Shown here: in pieces, positions 36,876 to 45,947 of the stretch
Position numbering within the stretch: position 1 is the first letter of the stretch
How the letters are laid out: the number at the start of each line of letters is the position of its first letter
Assembly (NCBI RefSeq): GCF_012272695.1
Contig: NZ_CP050902.1
Span: 1,550,001 to 1,614,000 of the forward strand
Source of the DNA: Nocardioides sp. JQ2195
GTDB taxonomy: Bacteria; Actinomycetota; Actinomycetes; Propionibacteriales; Nocardioidaceae
Length of the DNA stretch: 64,000 nt
Direction of reading: 5' to 3'
The notes under the pieces: generated by a model
Told to the model about the DNA's origin: nothing
What the model saw: only the letters and a program-made list of their open reading frames with translations
Database searches by the model: none
Made by a program: the position numbers and the translations under genes

Positions 36876-37652
36876 TCAGACGCGGGGGATGGCGAGCAGG
36901 CCGACCGTGCCACCGTCCACGGGCACCGTGATGCCGTTGACGTACGCCGAGTAGTCGCTGGCCAGGAAGCAGGCGACCTTGGCGATGTCCTCGGCGACGC
37001 CGAGGCGTCCCGACGGGATCTGCTCGAAGTAGTCCTGGTCGGTTCCCGGCAGGGAGTCGAGCCAGCCGCGGAATCCTGCGGTGTCCATCGACCCGGGGGA
37101 GATGACGTTGGCCCGGATGCCGTGCTCGCCGTACTCGGCGGCGATGCTCTTGGTCAGCGCGATCATGCCGGCCTTGGCCGCACCGTAGATCGCGAGGCCG
37201 CGCACGGCACCGAGTCCGGCCCCCGAGGTGGTGGAGACGATCGTGCCGCCACCCTGCTCGATCATGATCGGCAACGCTGCCTGCACTCCGAAGAACATCG
37301 AGCCGAGGTTGAGATCGACGATGTGGTGGAAGTCCTCGACCGTCACCTCGTGCAGGGGCCCCTGGGGTGATCCACCCGCGTGGTTGAAGAGGATGTCGAG
37401 CCGCCCGAAGGTGTCCTTGGCGGCCTGGACGAGAGCACCGACCTGCTCGGCTGACGTGACGTCACACTGCATGGCCACTGCCCGGCCGCCGGCAGCCTCG
37501 ACCTCGGCGGCGACGGCCTTCACGGTGTCGCCGTTCAGGTCGCCCAGGACCACCGTCGCACCGGCCGCGGCGAACTCGAGGGCGCTGGCTCGCCCGATGC
37601 CGTGCCCCGCCGCGGTGATGACGGCGATCTTGTCTTCCAGCGTAATCGTCAT
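36876..37652 (-). CDS. Short-chain dehydrogenase/reductase
   Basis: A 258-residue classical SDR. The coenzyme loop is TAAGHGIG near residue 13 (first Gly of TGxxxGIG replaced by Ala), Asp at the end of beta-2 (LGDLNG) suggests NAD(H), then NHAGG and the YGAAK active site. Terminal PVDGG region normal. It probably oxidises a secondary alcohol; the substrate is unknown. A leaderless -10 (TAGAGT) lies 7 nt upstream. It is followed upstream on the same strand by DUF1214 and IclR genes. Confidence 0.85.
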   Translation of the reverse strand: MTITLEDKIAVITAAGHGIGRASALEFAAAGATVVLGDLNGDTVKAVAAEVEAAGGRAVAMQCDVTSAEQVGALVQAAKDTFGRLDILFNHAGGSPQGPLHEVTVEDFHHIVDLNLGSMFFGVQAALPIMIEQGGGTIVSTTSGAGLGAVRGLAIYGAAKAGMIALTKSIAAEYGEHGIRANVISPGSMDTAGFRGWLDSLPGTDQDYFEQIPSGRLGVAEDIAKVACFLASDYSAYVNGITVPVDGGTVGLLAIPRV

Positions 37653-37659
37653 GTCCGGA

Positions 37660-37665
37660 ACTCTA
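37660..37665 (-). promoter_or_regulatory. -10 hexamer TAGAGT, leaderless arrangement
   Basis: On the minus strand TAGAGT ends 7 nt before ATG 37652 of the SDR gene. Confidence 0.55.
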
Positions 37666-37724
37666 GGGCCGCGGTTCGGAGTCCCGGAGAGGATCCTGAT
37701 CACCGGGACCCCGAAGGGCGCCGA

Positions 37725-38792
37725 TCAGATCTTGATCACCCTGCAGGTCGGAATGGGGTGCCGATCGGCCTTCACCCAACGCAGCAGTGCGGTGCCCTCC
37801 CGGTGGCCCGCCGTGCTGAGCCAGTTGCCGAAGCCAGGGTCCTTGGCCGCAACCACGATGGTGAGCGTGCCGTCGACGTTCGGCTTCGCCGTGAAGTTGT
37901 TCAGGTGGGTGTTGGTCCGGTCGTAGTCGAGCGACTCCATCCACCAGTTCTGCAGCACGAAGTTCCAGTACTCGCAGTCGGGCACCTCGGTCTCGATCAC
38001 CCAGGCCTCGTCGTCGGCGAGGTTCCAGTAACCGTGCAGGTAGCAGATGTTCGGGTCGCCGCCCGCGTTGAGGAAACGCTCCTGGCCCCAGTCAGGGAGC
38101 TCGTGGGGCCGCGTCATGAACAGCCGTGTCCACTCGGCGAAGATCCCGGCGATGCCTCTCACCTGGAGGGTGGCGGCCCGCAGCTGGTCCGCGAACTGGT
38201 CGACGTCGAGAGGCTCGAAGGGGAACTGCTCGTCGAGCACCTCGATGGTGATCTGGGCCGGAACGTTGTTGGGGTGATCGACGAAGCTCTGTCGCCCGGT
38301 CAGCTTGTCGGTTCCTTCGGGGATCGGCAGCCAGGCGCCCGAGTCGGGTCGCTCCTTGCTGGCCACGAAGCTGAAGCGCCCGTTCTCGTCGAGGGGGAGC
38401 GAGTGGACGTCGATCTCGCCGTGGGAGACCTGGGTCTCAGCACTCCAGTCACGCTTGCTCTTCGACCCGATGCTGAAGACGGTCGAGTTGCCGGGGGTTC
38501 CGCTGACGCGGTAGCGGTGCTCGGGTGAGACCTTGGCACTCATGTAGATGTTGTCGGGGTTGTCCGCGCCGATCTTGCAGCGCAGGTTCGGGTCGAGGAT
38601 GTTGGTGAAGACCGGATACCGCGGATCGTTGTGCTCGAGGCTGGTGAGCGTCCCGTTGCGGAGCAGCCGGATCAGGTAGCGGACTCCCTCGGCCTGGTCC
38701 AGCGGGTTCTGCGGCGCCGACTCGGTCTGCAGTGCCTGGCCTGCATCGCGGAGCTGGTCACAGAAGTCGTCCCACATCTTGTTCGTCGTCAT
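37725..38792 (-). CDS. DUF1214 domain protein
   Basis: A 355-residue protein. The C-terminal DUF1214 region is recognisable by GYWNLADDEAWVIETEVPDCEYW and GTLTIVVAAKDPG...NWLSTAGHREGTALLRW (in parts). No signal peptide or membrane segment. Function is not established; DUF1214 proteins often sit with steroid, terpene or aromatic catabolic genes. AGGGAG lies 5 nt before ATG 38792. A second, frameshifted DUF1214 gene is at 56984-58164. Confidence 0.8.
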   Translation of the reverse strand: MTTNKMWDDFCDQLRDAGQALQTESAPQNPLDQAEGVRYLIRLLRNGTLTSLEHNDPRYPVFTNILDPNLRCKIGADNPDNIYMSAKVSPEHRYRVSGTPGNSTVFSIGSKSKRDWSAETQVSHGEIDVHSLPLDENGRFSFVASKERPDSGAWLPIPEGTDKLTGRQSFVDHPNNVPAQITIEVLDEQFPFEPLDVDQFADQLRAATLQVRGIAGIFAEWTRLFMTRPHELPDWGQERFLNAGGDPNICYLHGYWNLADDEAWVIETEVPDCEYWNFVLQNWWMESLDYDRTNTHLNNFTAKPNVDGTLTIVVAAKDPGFGNWLSTAGHREGTALLRWVKADRHPIPTCRVIKI

Positions 38793-38847
38793 TGCCACTC
38801 CCTTGTCGTTTCCCGCTGTCTATCGGTTCGTCTGACCGGTCCCGTGA

Positions 38848-38870
38848 GCGATCCCGTCCATCGGGATCGC
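38848..38870. promoter_or_regulatory. Perfect palindrome with TCCCG-N5-CGGGA core
   Basis: GCGATCCCG-TCCAT-CGGGATCGC: 9-bp arms, 5-nt centre, 56 bp upstream of the DUF1214 start. It could be an operator or the terminator of iclR; the core TCCCG-N5-CGGGA recurs at 42440-42454 and 59239-59253. Confidence 0.5.
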
Positions 38871-38940
38871 GGCTCCCTCACGCCCTCGGTGAATCAAGTC
38901 GTACGACGGCCGCCGGTAGGCTGCGGTTCGCAGCGTGACG

Positions 38941-39759
38941 TCAGTGCGCTGCGCCGATCTCGCTGGCCAGCTGCACCGCACCGGCATGCAGCAGGGGAAC
39001 GGCTCGCGCGATGACCTCGTCGCTCATCCTGGTCAACGGACCGGAGATCGAGACGGCCATCCGGGTGGGCAGGTCTCCGGGCACGCCCACTGCCACGCAC
39101 CGGACCCCCAGCTCCTGCTCCTGCTCGTCCATGGCATGGCCGCGCTCGCGGACCCATGTGATGGCCTCCTGGAGCGACTGCCGATCGGTGATCGTGTGCT
39201 CGGTGCGTGCGGCGAGCCCCGCCCGCCGCACGATGCCGTCGATCTGCGAGTCGTCGAGCTGGGCGAGCATGGCCTTGCCGACGCCGGTGCTGTGCAGCTC
39301 GACCTGACGGCCCACCTCGGTGAACAGGCGCATCGAGTGTGCGGAGGGCACCTGGGCGACGTACTCCGCCCGGTCCCCGGAGAGCACGGCGACGTTTGCC
39401 GACTCACCGAGGGCCCGGACCAAGCCGGTGAGGACCGCCTCGGCGTCGGTGCCGACCAGGGCCGCGGTGGTGGTGCCCAGCGGGACGAACCGGAAGCCCA
39501 GTGCGTACTGCCGGCTGGCCAGCTGGCGCATGTAGCCGCGGTCGACAAGAGTGCGCAGGAGGCGGTGGACCGTCGGGACCGGGAGGCCCGACCCGGTCGC
39601 GACCTCGCCGATCGACAGCCGTCCTCCGGCCGCGGCGACGATCTCGACCAGGTCCAGCGCGCGGTGCACCGACTGCACCCCTCCGGTCGCGGGTCGAGGT
39701 GCTGGCGGGCCGCTGGGACGGACGGTTGACGGTCGGTCGAGGGCCCGCCTAGATTCCAT
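38941..39759 (-). CDS. IclR-family transcriptional regulator
   Basis: A 272-residue regulator: a Pro-rich N-terminus, an IclR winged helix (residues about 28-85: [21 protein letters not shown]) and the IclR effector domain ([12 protein letters not shown]). It is divergent from malate synthase G with a 44-bp gap containing two operator-like direct repeats, so glyoxylate or a related acid is a plausible effector. A leaderless -10 (TATTTT) lies 6 nt upstream and overlaps those repeats, implying autoregulation. Confidence 0.86.
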   Translation of the reverse strand: MESRRALDRPSTVRPSGPPAPRPATGGVQSVHRALDLVEIVAAAGGRLSIGEVATGSGLPVPTVHRLLRTLVDRGYMRQLASRQYALGFRFVPLGTTTAALVGTDAEAVLTGLVRALGESANVAVLSGDRAEYVAQVPSAHSMRLFTEVGRQVELHSTGVGKAMLAQLDDSQIDGIVRRAGLAARTEHTITDRQSLQEAITWVRERGHAMDEQEQELGVRCVAVGVPGDLPTRMAVSISGPLTRMSDEVIARAVPLLHAGAVQLASEIGAAH

Positions 39760-39791
39760 GTGACGAAAATAAACTTCCACGATACGAAATT
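39754..39791. promoter_or_regulatory. Two candidate IclR operator repeats
   Basis: TTCCATGTGACGAAA (39754) and TTCCACGATACGAAA (39775) are direct repeats 21 bp apart, two helical turns, in the iclR-glcB gap. Each reads TTCCA-N5-CGAAA. The first covers the iclR start codon. Confidence 0.55.
39766..39771 (-). promoter_or_regulatory. -10 hexamer TATTTT for iclR, leaderless
   Basis: On the minus strand TATTTT ends 6 nt before ATG 39759, inside the operator repeat region. Confidence 0.45.
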
Positions 39792-39803
39792 GCAAGGGGT
39801 CGC

Positions 39804-42002
39804 ATGACCACGCCAGCCCGGGTCCGGATCGGGACTCTCCAGATTGATGCGTCGCTCCACCGGTTCATCGAGGAGGACGCCCTGCCGGGCTCCGGGGTCT
39901 CCTCCGAGTCCTTCTGGGCAGGACTGGACGCCGCCGTCCACGAGCTCGCGCCACGCAACCGGGAGCTCCTGCTGCGACGGGCAGAGCTGCAGGCGGCCAT
40001 CGACGACCACCACAGGGCACCGGGCCAGTCCGGCACCGTGACGACCGACCCGTCTGCCCACGAGGCGTTCCTGCGCGAGATCGGCTACCTCGAGGACGAG
40101 CCGGACCCCTTCGAGATCACCACCGGAGGTGTCGACCCGGAGGTCGCCCTCCAGGCTGGCCCCCAGCTGGTCGTGCCGATGCTCAACGCACGCTTCGCCA
40201 CCAATGCCGCGAACGCCCGCTGGGGCTCGCTCTACGACGCGCTCTACGGCACCGACGTGATCCCCGAGACCGAGGGGCGCGAACGTGGCGCGGGCTACAA
40301 CGTCCGTCGCGGCGCCGAGGTGATCAGTCGCTCCCGTGCGTTCCTCGACGCACACTTCCCGTTGGCGGATGGACTGTCGCACGTGGACGTGACGGCGTAT
40401 GCGGCGGACGCCGACGGACTGCGGATCTCGGTCGGCGACCGGGTCGGACGGCTCGCGGAACCGGAGCAGTTCGTGGGGCACCGTGGCGCAGAGGAGTCGC
40501 CGACCGCGATCGTGCTCGTCCACCACGGCCTGCACGTCGAGATCCAGGTCGACCGGACGGACCCCATCGGTGCCACGGACCCAGCCGGGGTGAAGGACCT
40601 GCTGCTCGAGGCTGCCGTCAGCGCGATCATGGACCTGGAGGACTCCGTGGCCGCCGTGGACTCGGGCGACAAGGTGCTCGGCTACCGCAACTGGCTGCTG
40701 CTGATGCAGGGTCGCCTCGCGGAGGAGGTGACCAAGGACGGTCGCACCTTCACCCGGACGATGCACCCGGACCGGACCTGCACCACCCCGGCAGGAGAGA
40801 CGCTGACCCTGCCAGGACGCGCGCTGCTGTTCGTCCGCCAGGTCGGCCTGCTGATGACCACCGACGCGGTCCTCGACCGCGACGGCAACGCGATTCCCGA
40901 GGGTATCCTCGACGCATTCGTCACCGGCCTCGGGAGCACCCATGACCTGCGCGGCCACTCCGACCTGCGCAACTCGCGTGCGGGATCGATGTACGTCGTC
41001 AAGCCCAAGCTGCACGGCCCGCACGAGGTCGCCTTCACCTGCGACCTGTTCGACCGGGTGGAGACGGCTCTGGGGCTTGCGGCACGAACGGTCAAGCTCG
41101 GCATCATGGACGAGGAGCGCCGTACATCGGTGAACCTCAGGGCCTGCATCAGGGCCGCGCAGGACCGGGTCGCCTTCATCAACACCGGCTTCCTGGACCG
41201 CACCGGCGACGAGATCCACACCTCGATGCTGGCCGGCCCGATGGTCCCCAAGGCGGAGATGAAGGCCCAGCCCTGGATCTCGGCCTACGAGGACGCCAAT
41301 GTCGACGCGGGTCTCGCCTGCGGCTTCACCGGCCGCGCCCAGATCGGCAAGGGCATGTGGGCCGCGCCCGACAACCTGGCCGAGATGCTCGAGCAGAAGG
41401 TCGCGCACCCACTGTCAGGTGCGAGCACGGCCTGGGTGCCCTCGCCCACCGCCGCGACCCTTCATGCCCTGCACTACCACGAGGTCGACGTGTGGGCGCG
41501 GCAGCGCGAGCTCCGCCACCGTGACCGTGCTGCCCTGGCCGACCTGCTGACCATCCCTGTCGGCAGGCCGGGGGAGTGGTCGGCCGACCGGCGCCGCTCG
41601 GAGCTCGAGAACAATCTCCAGGGGACCCTCGGCTATGTCGTGCGCTGGGTCGACGCGGGCGTCGGCTGCTCCAAGGTGCCCGACATCCACGGCACACCGC
41701 TGATGGAGGATCGCGCCACCTGCCGGATCTCCTCGCAGCACGTCGCGAACTGGGTGCTCCACGGTGTGGTCTCCCTCGACGAGGTCGAGGAGGCTCTGGA
41801 GCGGATGGCCCGCGTCGTCGACGAGCAGAATGCCGATGACCCCGACTACGTGCCGATGGCGCCGTCGTTCGACGGGTCGGCCTATCTCGCCGCCCGCGAC
41901 CTGGTGTTGCGCGGGACCGAGCATCCCAGTGGCTACACCGAACCCGTCCTGCACGCCAGCCGCGTGGCCCGCAAGCAGCAACTCGAGAGGACCGAAGCAT
42001 GA
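39804..42002 (+). CDS. glcB: Malate synthase G
   Basis: A 732-residue enzyme condensing glyoxylate with acetyl-CoA to malate. Length is that of the G isoform. Seen: [23 protein letters not shown], RSLLFVRxVG-like [37 protein letters not shown] (metal Glu/Asp and Arg), and [21 protein letters not shown] [21 protein letters not shown] 39804 has AAGGGG upstream. ATGA overlap with the GlcG-like gene makes an operon, probably repressed by the divergent IclR protein. No isocitrate lyase is in the window, so glyoxylate may come from the local catabolic genes or from glycolate. Confidence 0.93.
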   Translation: MTTPARVRIGTLQIDASLHRFIEEDALPGSGVSSESFWAGLDAAVHELAPRNRELLLRRAELQAAIDDHHRAPGQSGTVTTDPSAHEAFLREIGYLEDEPDPFEITTGGVDPEVALQAGPQLVVPMLNARFATNAANARWGSLYDALYGTDVIPETEGRERGAGYNVRRGAEVISRSRAFLDAHFPLADGLSHVDVTAYAADADGLRISVGDRVGRLAEPEQFVGHRGAEESPTAIVLVHHGLHVEIQVDRTDPIGATDPAGVKDLLLEAAVSAIMDLEDSVAAVDSGDKVLGYRNWLLLMQGRLAEEVTKDGRTFTRTMHPDRTCTTPAGETLTLPGRALLFVRQVGLLMTTDAVLDRDGNAIPEGILDAFVTGLGSTHDLRGHSDLRNSRAGSMYVVKPKLHGPHEVAFTCDLFDRVETALGLAARTVKLGIMDEERRTSVNLRACIRAAQDRVAFINTGFLDRTGDEIHTSMLAGPMVPKAEMKAQPWISAYEDANVDAGLACGFTGRAQIGKGMWAAPDNLAEMLEQKVAHPLSGASTAWVPSPTAATLHALHYHEVDVWARQRELRHRDRAALADLLTIPVGRPGEWSADRRRSELENNLQGTLGYVVRWVDAGVGCSKVPDIHGTPLMEDRATCRISSQHVANWVLHGVVSLDEVEEALERMARVVDEQNADDPDYVPMAPSFDGSAYLAARDLVLRGTEHPSGYTEPVLHASRVARKQQLERTEA

Positions 42003-42427
42003 GCATCACCCTGGAGACCGCGCGCACGATCATCGCTGGTGCACGCGCGGCCGGCGCCGACGCCGCCCTGAAGCCCCTCACCGTGGTGGTGCTCGACGCG
42101 GGTGGTCATGTCCTCGCCGTCGAGCGTGAGGACGGTGCGTCCAACAAGCGTTTTGAGATCGCGTTCGGCAAGGCACACGGGGCGCTCGCCCTGGGCGTCG
42201 GGTCGCGGGCCCTGATGGCACGGGCAGAGCAGCAGTCCTACTTCATCGCGGCCGCGGCGTCGTCCATCGGTGGCGCGCTCGTCCCGGTCCCCGGCGGAGT
42301 GCTCGTGCGTGACGACGAGGGGATCCTGCTGGGTGCGGTCGGCGTCACCGGCGACACCTCCGACAACGATGAGATGGCCGCAGTCGCCGGGATCGAACGG
42401 GCCGGTCTCGCCGCACAGGCTGACTGA
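41999..42427 (+). CDS. GlcG/HbpS-like protein
   Basis: A 142-residue protein of the GlcG/HbpS (DUF336) fold: [22 protein letters not shown] near residue 26 and the final [18 protein letters not shown] segment. GlcG accompanies glycolate oxidase operons; HbpS relatives bind heme or cobalamin. No signal peptide here, so a cytoplasmic accessory role with malate synthase is likely. ATGA overlap with glcB. Confidence 0.82.
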   Translation: MSITLETARTIIAGARAAGADAALKPLTVVVLDAGGHVLAVEREDGASNKRFEIAFGKAHGALALGVGSRALMARAEQQSYFIAAAASSIGGALVPVPGGVLVRDDEGILLGAVGVTGDTSDNDEMAAVAGIERAGLAAQAD

Positions 42428-42439
42428 GCCCTGGGGCAC

Positions 42440-42454
42440 TCCCGCTGACCGGGA
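42440..42454. promoter_or_regulatory. TCCCG-CTGAC-CGGGA palindrome
   Basis: A perfect 5+5 inverted repeat 13 bp after the GlcG stop and 160 bp upstream of the binding-protein start. Same core and spacing as the sites at 38852-38866 and 59239-59253. Confidence 0.45.
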
Positions 42455-42542
42455 TGCAGGGCTGGCCGAGCGCTGGTGTCGCTAGGTTCGCGAACACCGG
42501 CGCGGTGGGTTGCGGGTCCCCAGAGCGGAGACGTCACCCACC

Positions 42543-42582
42543 TCTCCCCGGTCACTGCCACGTCTCCCCGGTCACTGCCACG
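42543..42582. repeat. Two perfect 20-bp direct repeats
   Basis: TCTCCCCGGTCACTGCCACG occurs twice in tandem, followed by TCCCGGTGACC which contains the inverse of GGTCAC. It lies 33-72 bp upstream of the binding-protein start and may be regulatory or a foldable leader. Confidence 0.6.
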
Positions 42583-42614
42583 TCCCGGTGACCGACTCAC
42601 GAAGGAGCATCCCG

Positions 42615-44204
42615 TTGTCACGTCCACACAACCTGCCCAGGACCAGAAGGTTCCGTGCTGCACTCGGCGCTGCTCTCGGGGTCGGCGCGCTCCTGCTCAG
42701 CGCCTGCGGGTCCGCTGGCAGCTCTCCCGCGAGTGGAGAGGCCGACCCGAACGCCACGTTGCGGCTCACGTACGCCGGGGTCCAGAGCCTCGACCCGGCG
42801 GCGACCCCAGGGTCGACGGCGATGCTCTCCAACACCTGGCCCGTCTATGACCGGCTGCTCCAGATCTCCGAGGACGGCGAATACCTTCCGATGCTGGCCA
42901 CGAAGTGGGCCTTCTCCAAGGACGGCACCTCGTTGCGACTGAACCTGCGCGATGACGTGAAGTTCTCCGACGGGACTCCGTTCACCTCCGCGACCGTCAA
43001 GGCCAACATCGAGCGTTACCAGAAGGAGCCGGTGAGCAAGGACCTGGCCTCGACGATCAAGAGCGTCGAGGTGATCGACGATCACACCGTGGACCTGCAG
43101 CTCGCTGCGGCCAGCCGCGCGGTTCTCGGTGCCATCTCCGCTGCTGCGCCGGGGATCATGATCAGCGAGAAGGCACTCGACAACCCGGACCTGACCACCG
43201 TGCCGGTCGGCAGCGGTGCTTGGGTGATCGACAGCTTCCGGCCCGGCGAGCGGGTCACCTACAAGCGGCGTACGGACGAGGGTGGCATCTGGGATCCCCA
43301 GACCGGCAAGGTCGCCAAGATCGAGATTGCGGTGCGCGCGACGCCGGCTGCCTACGCCGCGATTCGCAGTGGTCAGGTCGACGTGGTGCTCTCCAACGGG
43401 GACATCAGGGAGCTGCAGTCGGGGATCGACCAGGGCACCCTCAAGGTCCGCCCGTTGAAGAACGCCTCCACGACCGCAGCGCTCCATCTCAACCAGACCG
43501 TCGAGCCGTTCGACGATGTGCGGGTGCGGCAGGCGGTCAACTACGCGATCAACCGCGAGCCCCTGGTCGAAGCGCTGGTGCCCACCACGACGGCCCGGGT
43601 GCAGCCGATGGCGTCGGTGGTAAAGGGCTTCGACGAGTCACTCGAGTCGACCTACGACTACGACCCCGAGAAGGCCAGGCAGCTGTTGGCCGCGGCGGGA
43701 CACCCCAATGGCGTGGACGCGGGCACGTTCTACGTGGCCAACTACGAGCCGTTCCCCGACGCTGCGCAGATCATCCAGGCAGACCTGGCGGAGGTCGGAA
43801 TCAAGATCGACCTGGAGCTGATGGACATTCGGCAGCTCTCGGCCGGCGGCTATTCCCAGAGCAAGCGACCCGGCGCGTTCATGTTCATGTCGTACCCCGG
43901 GCTCGAGCCGGGCGTGAACCTGAAGTGGTTCCTCGAGGGCGCGACGACATTGCCCGGCGGGGTGCCTGAGGACATCGCCACCAAGATCGCCGCGGTGGAC
44001 GACTCGACCGCGACGGACCAGGAGCGGACGTCGCGCGCCGAGGCCGTGGTGAAGTGGGCGACGGAGAACGCGATGTACGCACCCATGTGGCAGGGCGTGC
44101 CCGGCTGGGTGATGACCGACAAGGTCCACGGGGTCGAGACCGGCAAGGCCTTCCTCGCGCCGCTGGGCGGGCAGGACTTCCGCTACGCCTGGATGAGCAA
44201 GTAG
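42615..44204 (+). CDS. ABC transporter substrate-binding lipoprotein, family 5 (orphan)
   Basis: A 529-residue SBP_bac_5 (DppA/OppA-like) lipoprotein: basic start, hydrophobic helix and lipobox LLLSAC with Cys31. The mature domain has the family's LRDDVKFSDGTPFTSATV and YNPEKA-like YDPEKARQLLAAAG segments. TTG 42615 is chosen because AAGGAG lies 7 nt upstream and no ATG/GTG fits; translation may be modest. These proteins deliver peptides, nickel, opines or glycosides to ABC importers. No permease or ATPase gene is nearby, so the transporter partner is elsewhere. Confidence 0.84.
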   Translation: MSRPHNLPRTRRFRAALGAALGVGALLLSACGSAGSSPASGEADPNATLRLTYAGVQSLDPAATPGSTAMLSNTWPVYDRLLQISEDGEYLPMLATKWAFSKDGTSLRLNLRDDVKFSDGTPFTSATVKANIERYQKEPVSKDLASTIKSVEVIDDHTVDLQLAAASRAVLGAISAAAPGIMISEKALDNPDLTTVPVGSGAWVIDSFRPGERVTYKRRTDEGGIWDPQTGKVAKIEIAVRATPAAYAAIRSGQVDVVLSNGDIRELQSGIDQGTLKVRPLKNASTTAALHLNQTVEPFDDVRVRQAVNYAINREPLVEALVPTTTARVQPMASVVKGFDESLESTYDYDPEKARQLLAAAGHPNGVDAGTFYVANYEPFPDAAQIIQADLAEVGIKIDLELMDIRQLSAGGYSQSKRPGAFMFMSYPGLEPGVNLKWFLEGATTLPGGVPEDIATKIAAVDDSTATDQERTSRAEAVVKWATENAMYAPMWQGVPGWVMTDKVHGVETGKAFLAPLGGQDFRYAWMSK

Positions 44205-44385
44205 GTGAGCGTGGCATCAGAGGCGCCGAGCGTCGTCATCGTCCTGCTCGATGATGTCGGGTTCGGTGCCTCGATGCCCTTCGGCGGCCCGGTGGAGACG
44301 CCGGCGGTCGCGGAGCTGGCGGGCGAGGGGTTGCGCCACAACCGTTTCCACGCCACCGCGATCTGTTCGCCGACACGGGCTTCGT
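44205..44385 (+). pseudogene. N-terminal fragment of a type I sulfatase
   Basis: Starting directly after the binding-protein stop with GTG, about 60 codons match the sulfatase N-terminus: [19 protein letters not shown] with the metal Asp pair, and [13 protein letters not shown] containing the C-x-P-x-R formylglycine signature. Similarity stops there and the frame runs on antisense to the TetR gene. The rest of the enzyme has been deleted. It is similar to, but distinct from, the intact sulfatase at 46820. Confidence 0.75.
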
Positions 44386-44413
44386 CGCAGTCGGTGATCA
44401 CGACCTGGTCGGA

Positions 44414-45031
44414 TCAGCCGACGGAAGTGGGGGAGTCCAGCAGGAGTGAGACCGCCTCGACCAACGCCGCGACGGTGAGGGTCGCGTCGTCGTCATCGGC
44501 GAGACCGTGCTCCAGCCGGTGCTCGAGGTCTGCGAGGGTGCGGATGGTCAGCACCTGGATCATCCGCAGACGCTCGTCTCGGACCGCGGTGCCGAGCCCG
44601 GTGAGCTGTGCGGACATCAGCCGGGCAACCTCACGGGATCCACTGCCGTGCTGGTCGTCGAACGGCTCGAACTCACGTCCACGACCGAGATAGCGGTCCA
44701 GGAAGCGCGCATACGCCCAAGAACCGCGTGAGTCGATGACGGCGTCCGACATCGGTATGACGTAGATGCGTGCGAGATCGGGCAGTGACGGATCGGGAGT
44801 CTGCTCGAGCATCGCGTGCCTGGCCCGGTTGAGCGGCACGAGGCGGAGGTCGTAGAGCGCTTGGATCAGGCCCTGCTTGTTGCCGAAGTGGTACTGCACG
44901 GCCGAGTTGTTGCGTTGTCCGGCCTGCTCGCCTATCTCGCGCAGCGAGACGTTGTCGACCCCCCGCTCCGCGAACAGACGCTCGGCTGCGATCAGCATCT
45001 TGGTGCGTACGTCAGTGGCCACGCGCGCCAT
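44414..45031 (-). CDS. TetR-family regulator
   Basis: A 205-residue TetR protein: HTH at residues about 8-52 ([32 protein letters not shown]) and a helical ligand domain. It is divergent from the TauD-type dioxygenase across 97 bp holding a TAAGNCA palindrome, so it likely represses that operon. The C-terminal half contains no recognised signature. Its 3' end abuts the sulfatase fragment, at the deletion boundary. Confidence 0.84.
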   Translation of the reverse strand: MARVATDVRTKMLIAAERLFAERGVDNVSLREIGEQAGQRNNSAVQYHFGNKQGLIQALYDLRLVPLNRARHAMLEQTPDPSLPDLARIYVIPMSDAVIDSRGSWAYARFLDRYLGRGREFEPFDDQHGSGSREVARLMSAQLTGLGTAVRDERLRMIQVLTIRTLADLEHRLEHGLADDDDATLTVAALVEAVSLLLDSPTSVG

Positions 45032-45089
45032 TGTGCCGCACCGGGACACGACCCTTGACGCCGTCTCCGATGCGCGGCTACCGTGAGAT

Positions 45090-45106
45090 TAAGACAGAGT
45101 GACTTA
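45090..45106. promoter_or_regulatory. Candidate TetR operator
   Basis: TAAGACA-GAG-TGACTTA, an imperfect palindrome (6 of 7 pairs), lies 22 bp before ATG 45129 and just downstream of a possible -10 (TACCGT, 45080-45085). Confidence 0.4.
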
Positions 45107-45128
45107 TTCCCGTTCGCTTGGAGGAACC

Positions 45129-45944
45129 ATGACCGAAGCCGCCCTGACGGTGACCCCGCTGACCCACTCGATCGGTGCGGAAGTGTCCGGAGTCGACCTT
45201 GCGGCAGGTCCCGATCCCGCCGTCGTGAAGGAGATCGTCGACCTCTTCCACCAGCACCAGGTGCTGTTCTTCCGCGACCAGGAGCTCGACGATGTCTCGC
45301 ACCGGGACTTCGCGAAGAACTTCGGCCCACTGCAGCACTTCGCCTTCCTGCCGCCGGTCTCGGAGGATGTGCCCGAGGTGCACGCCATCGACATCGACGG
45401 GGCGAAGCCGAAGACGGCGAACGCCGACATCTGGCACTCTGACGCCACCTTCCTGGCAGCCCCTCCGCTCGGCTCCATGCTGCGGTCGGTGATCCTTCCG
45501 GACACCGGTGGGGACACGCTGTGGGCCTCGATGTACGCCGCCTACGACGCACTCTCGTCGCGGGTGCAGCGGCTGATCGAGGGCATGACCGCCATCCATG
45601 ACTCGTCGAACTCGACGAGTCACGCCAAGAAGACTGCCAACGCCGACTACGACCCGGTCGCACATCCGGTGGTCCGCACGCACCCGGTGACCGGCCGGAA
45701 GGCTCTGTTCGTGAACAAGACCTTCACCACCCGGCTCGTGGACGTCACGGACCGCGAGAACGAGATCCTTCTGCCCATGCTGACCGACCACGTCCGCTCG
45801 CCAGACTTCCAGGTCCGGTTCCGGTGGACGCCGGGTTCCGTCGTGCTCTGGGACAACCGCTGCACGCAGCACTATGCGGTGGCGGACTACTCGGGTCGAC
45901 GCCGGATGCACCGGGTGGTCATCGACGGCGACGTCCCGGCCTGA
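45129..45944 (+). CDS. TauD/TfdA-family 2-oxoglutarate dioxygenase, AtsK-like
   Basis: A 271-residue Fe(II)/2-oxoglutarate dioxygenase. Iron ligands His103 and Asp105 (WHSDATF) and distal His248 (CTQHYAV) are present, with Arg in the RRRMHRV tail binding 2-oxoglutarate. The family oxidises taurine, alkyl sulfates (AtsK), 2,4-D and similar, releasing sulfite or sulfate in the first two cases. Nearby sulfatase genes favour an alkylsulfatase role, by inference only. GGAGGA lies 4 nt before ATG 45129. An SDR gene starts 3 bp after its stop, suited to oxidise the released alcohol or aldehyde. Confidence 0.84.
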   Translation: MTEAALTVTPLTHSIGAEVSGVDLAAGPDPAVVKEIVDLFHQHQVLFFRDQELDDVSHRDFAKNFGPLQHFAFLPPVSEDVPEVHAIDIDGAKPKTANADIWHSDATFLAAPPLGSMLRSVILPDTGGDTLWASMYAAYDALSSRVQRLIEGMTAIHDSSNSTSHAKKTANADYDPVAHPVVRTHPVTGRKALFVNKTFTTRLVDVTDRENEILLPMLTDHVRSPDFQVRFRWTPGSVVLWDNRCTQHYAVADYSGRRRMHRVVIDGDVPA

Positions 45945-45947
45945 GCC

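Noticed and set aside
39804..42427. Complete glycolate oxidase (glcDEFGB) operon
   Set aside because: Only malate synthase G and a GlcG-like gene are present; no glcD, glcE or glcF homologue is in the window.
42615..44204. Part of a complete ABC import operon
   Set aside because: No permease or ATPase gene exists on either side; downstream is a sulfatase relic and a TetR gene.
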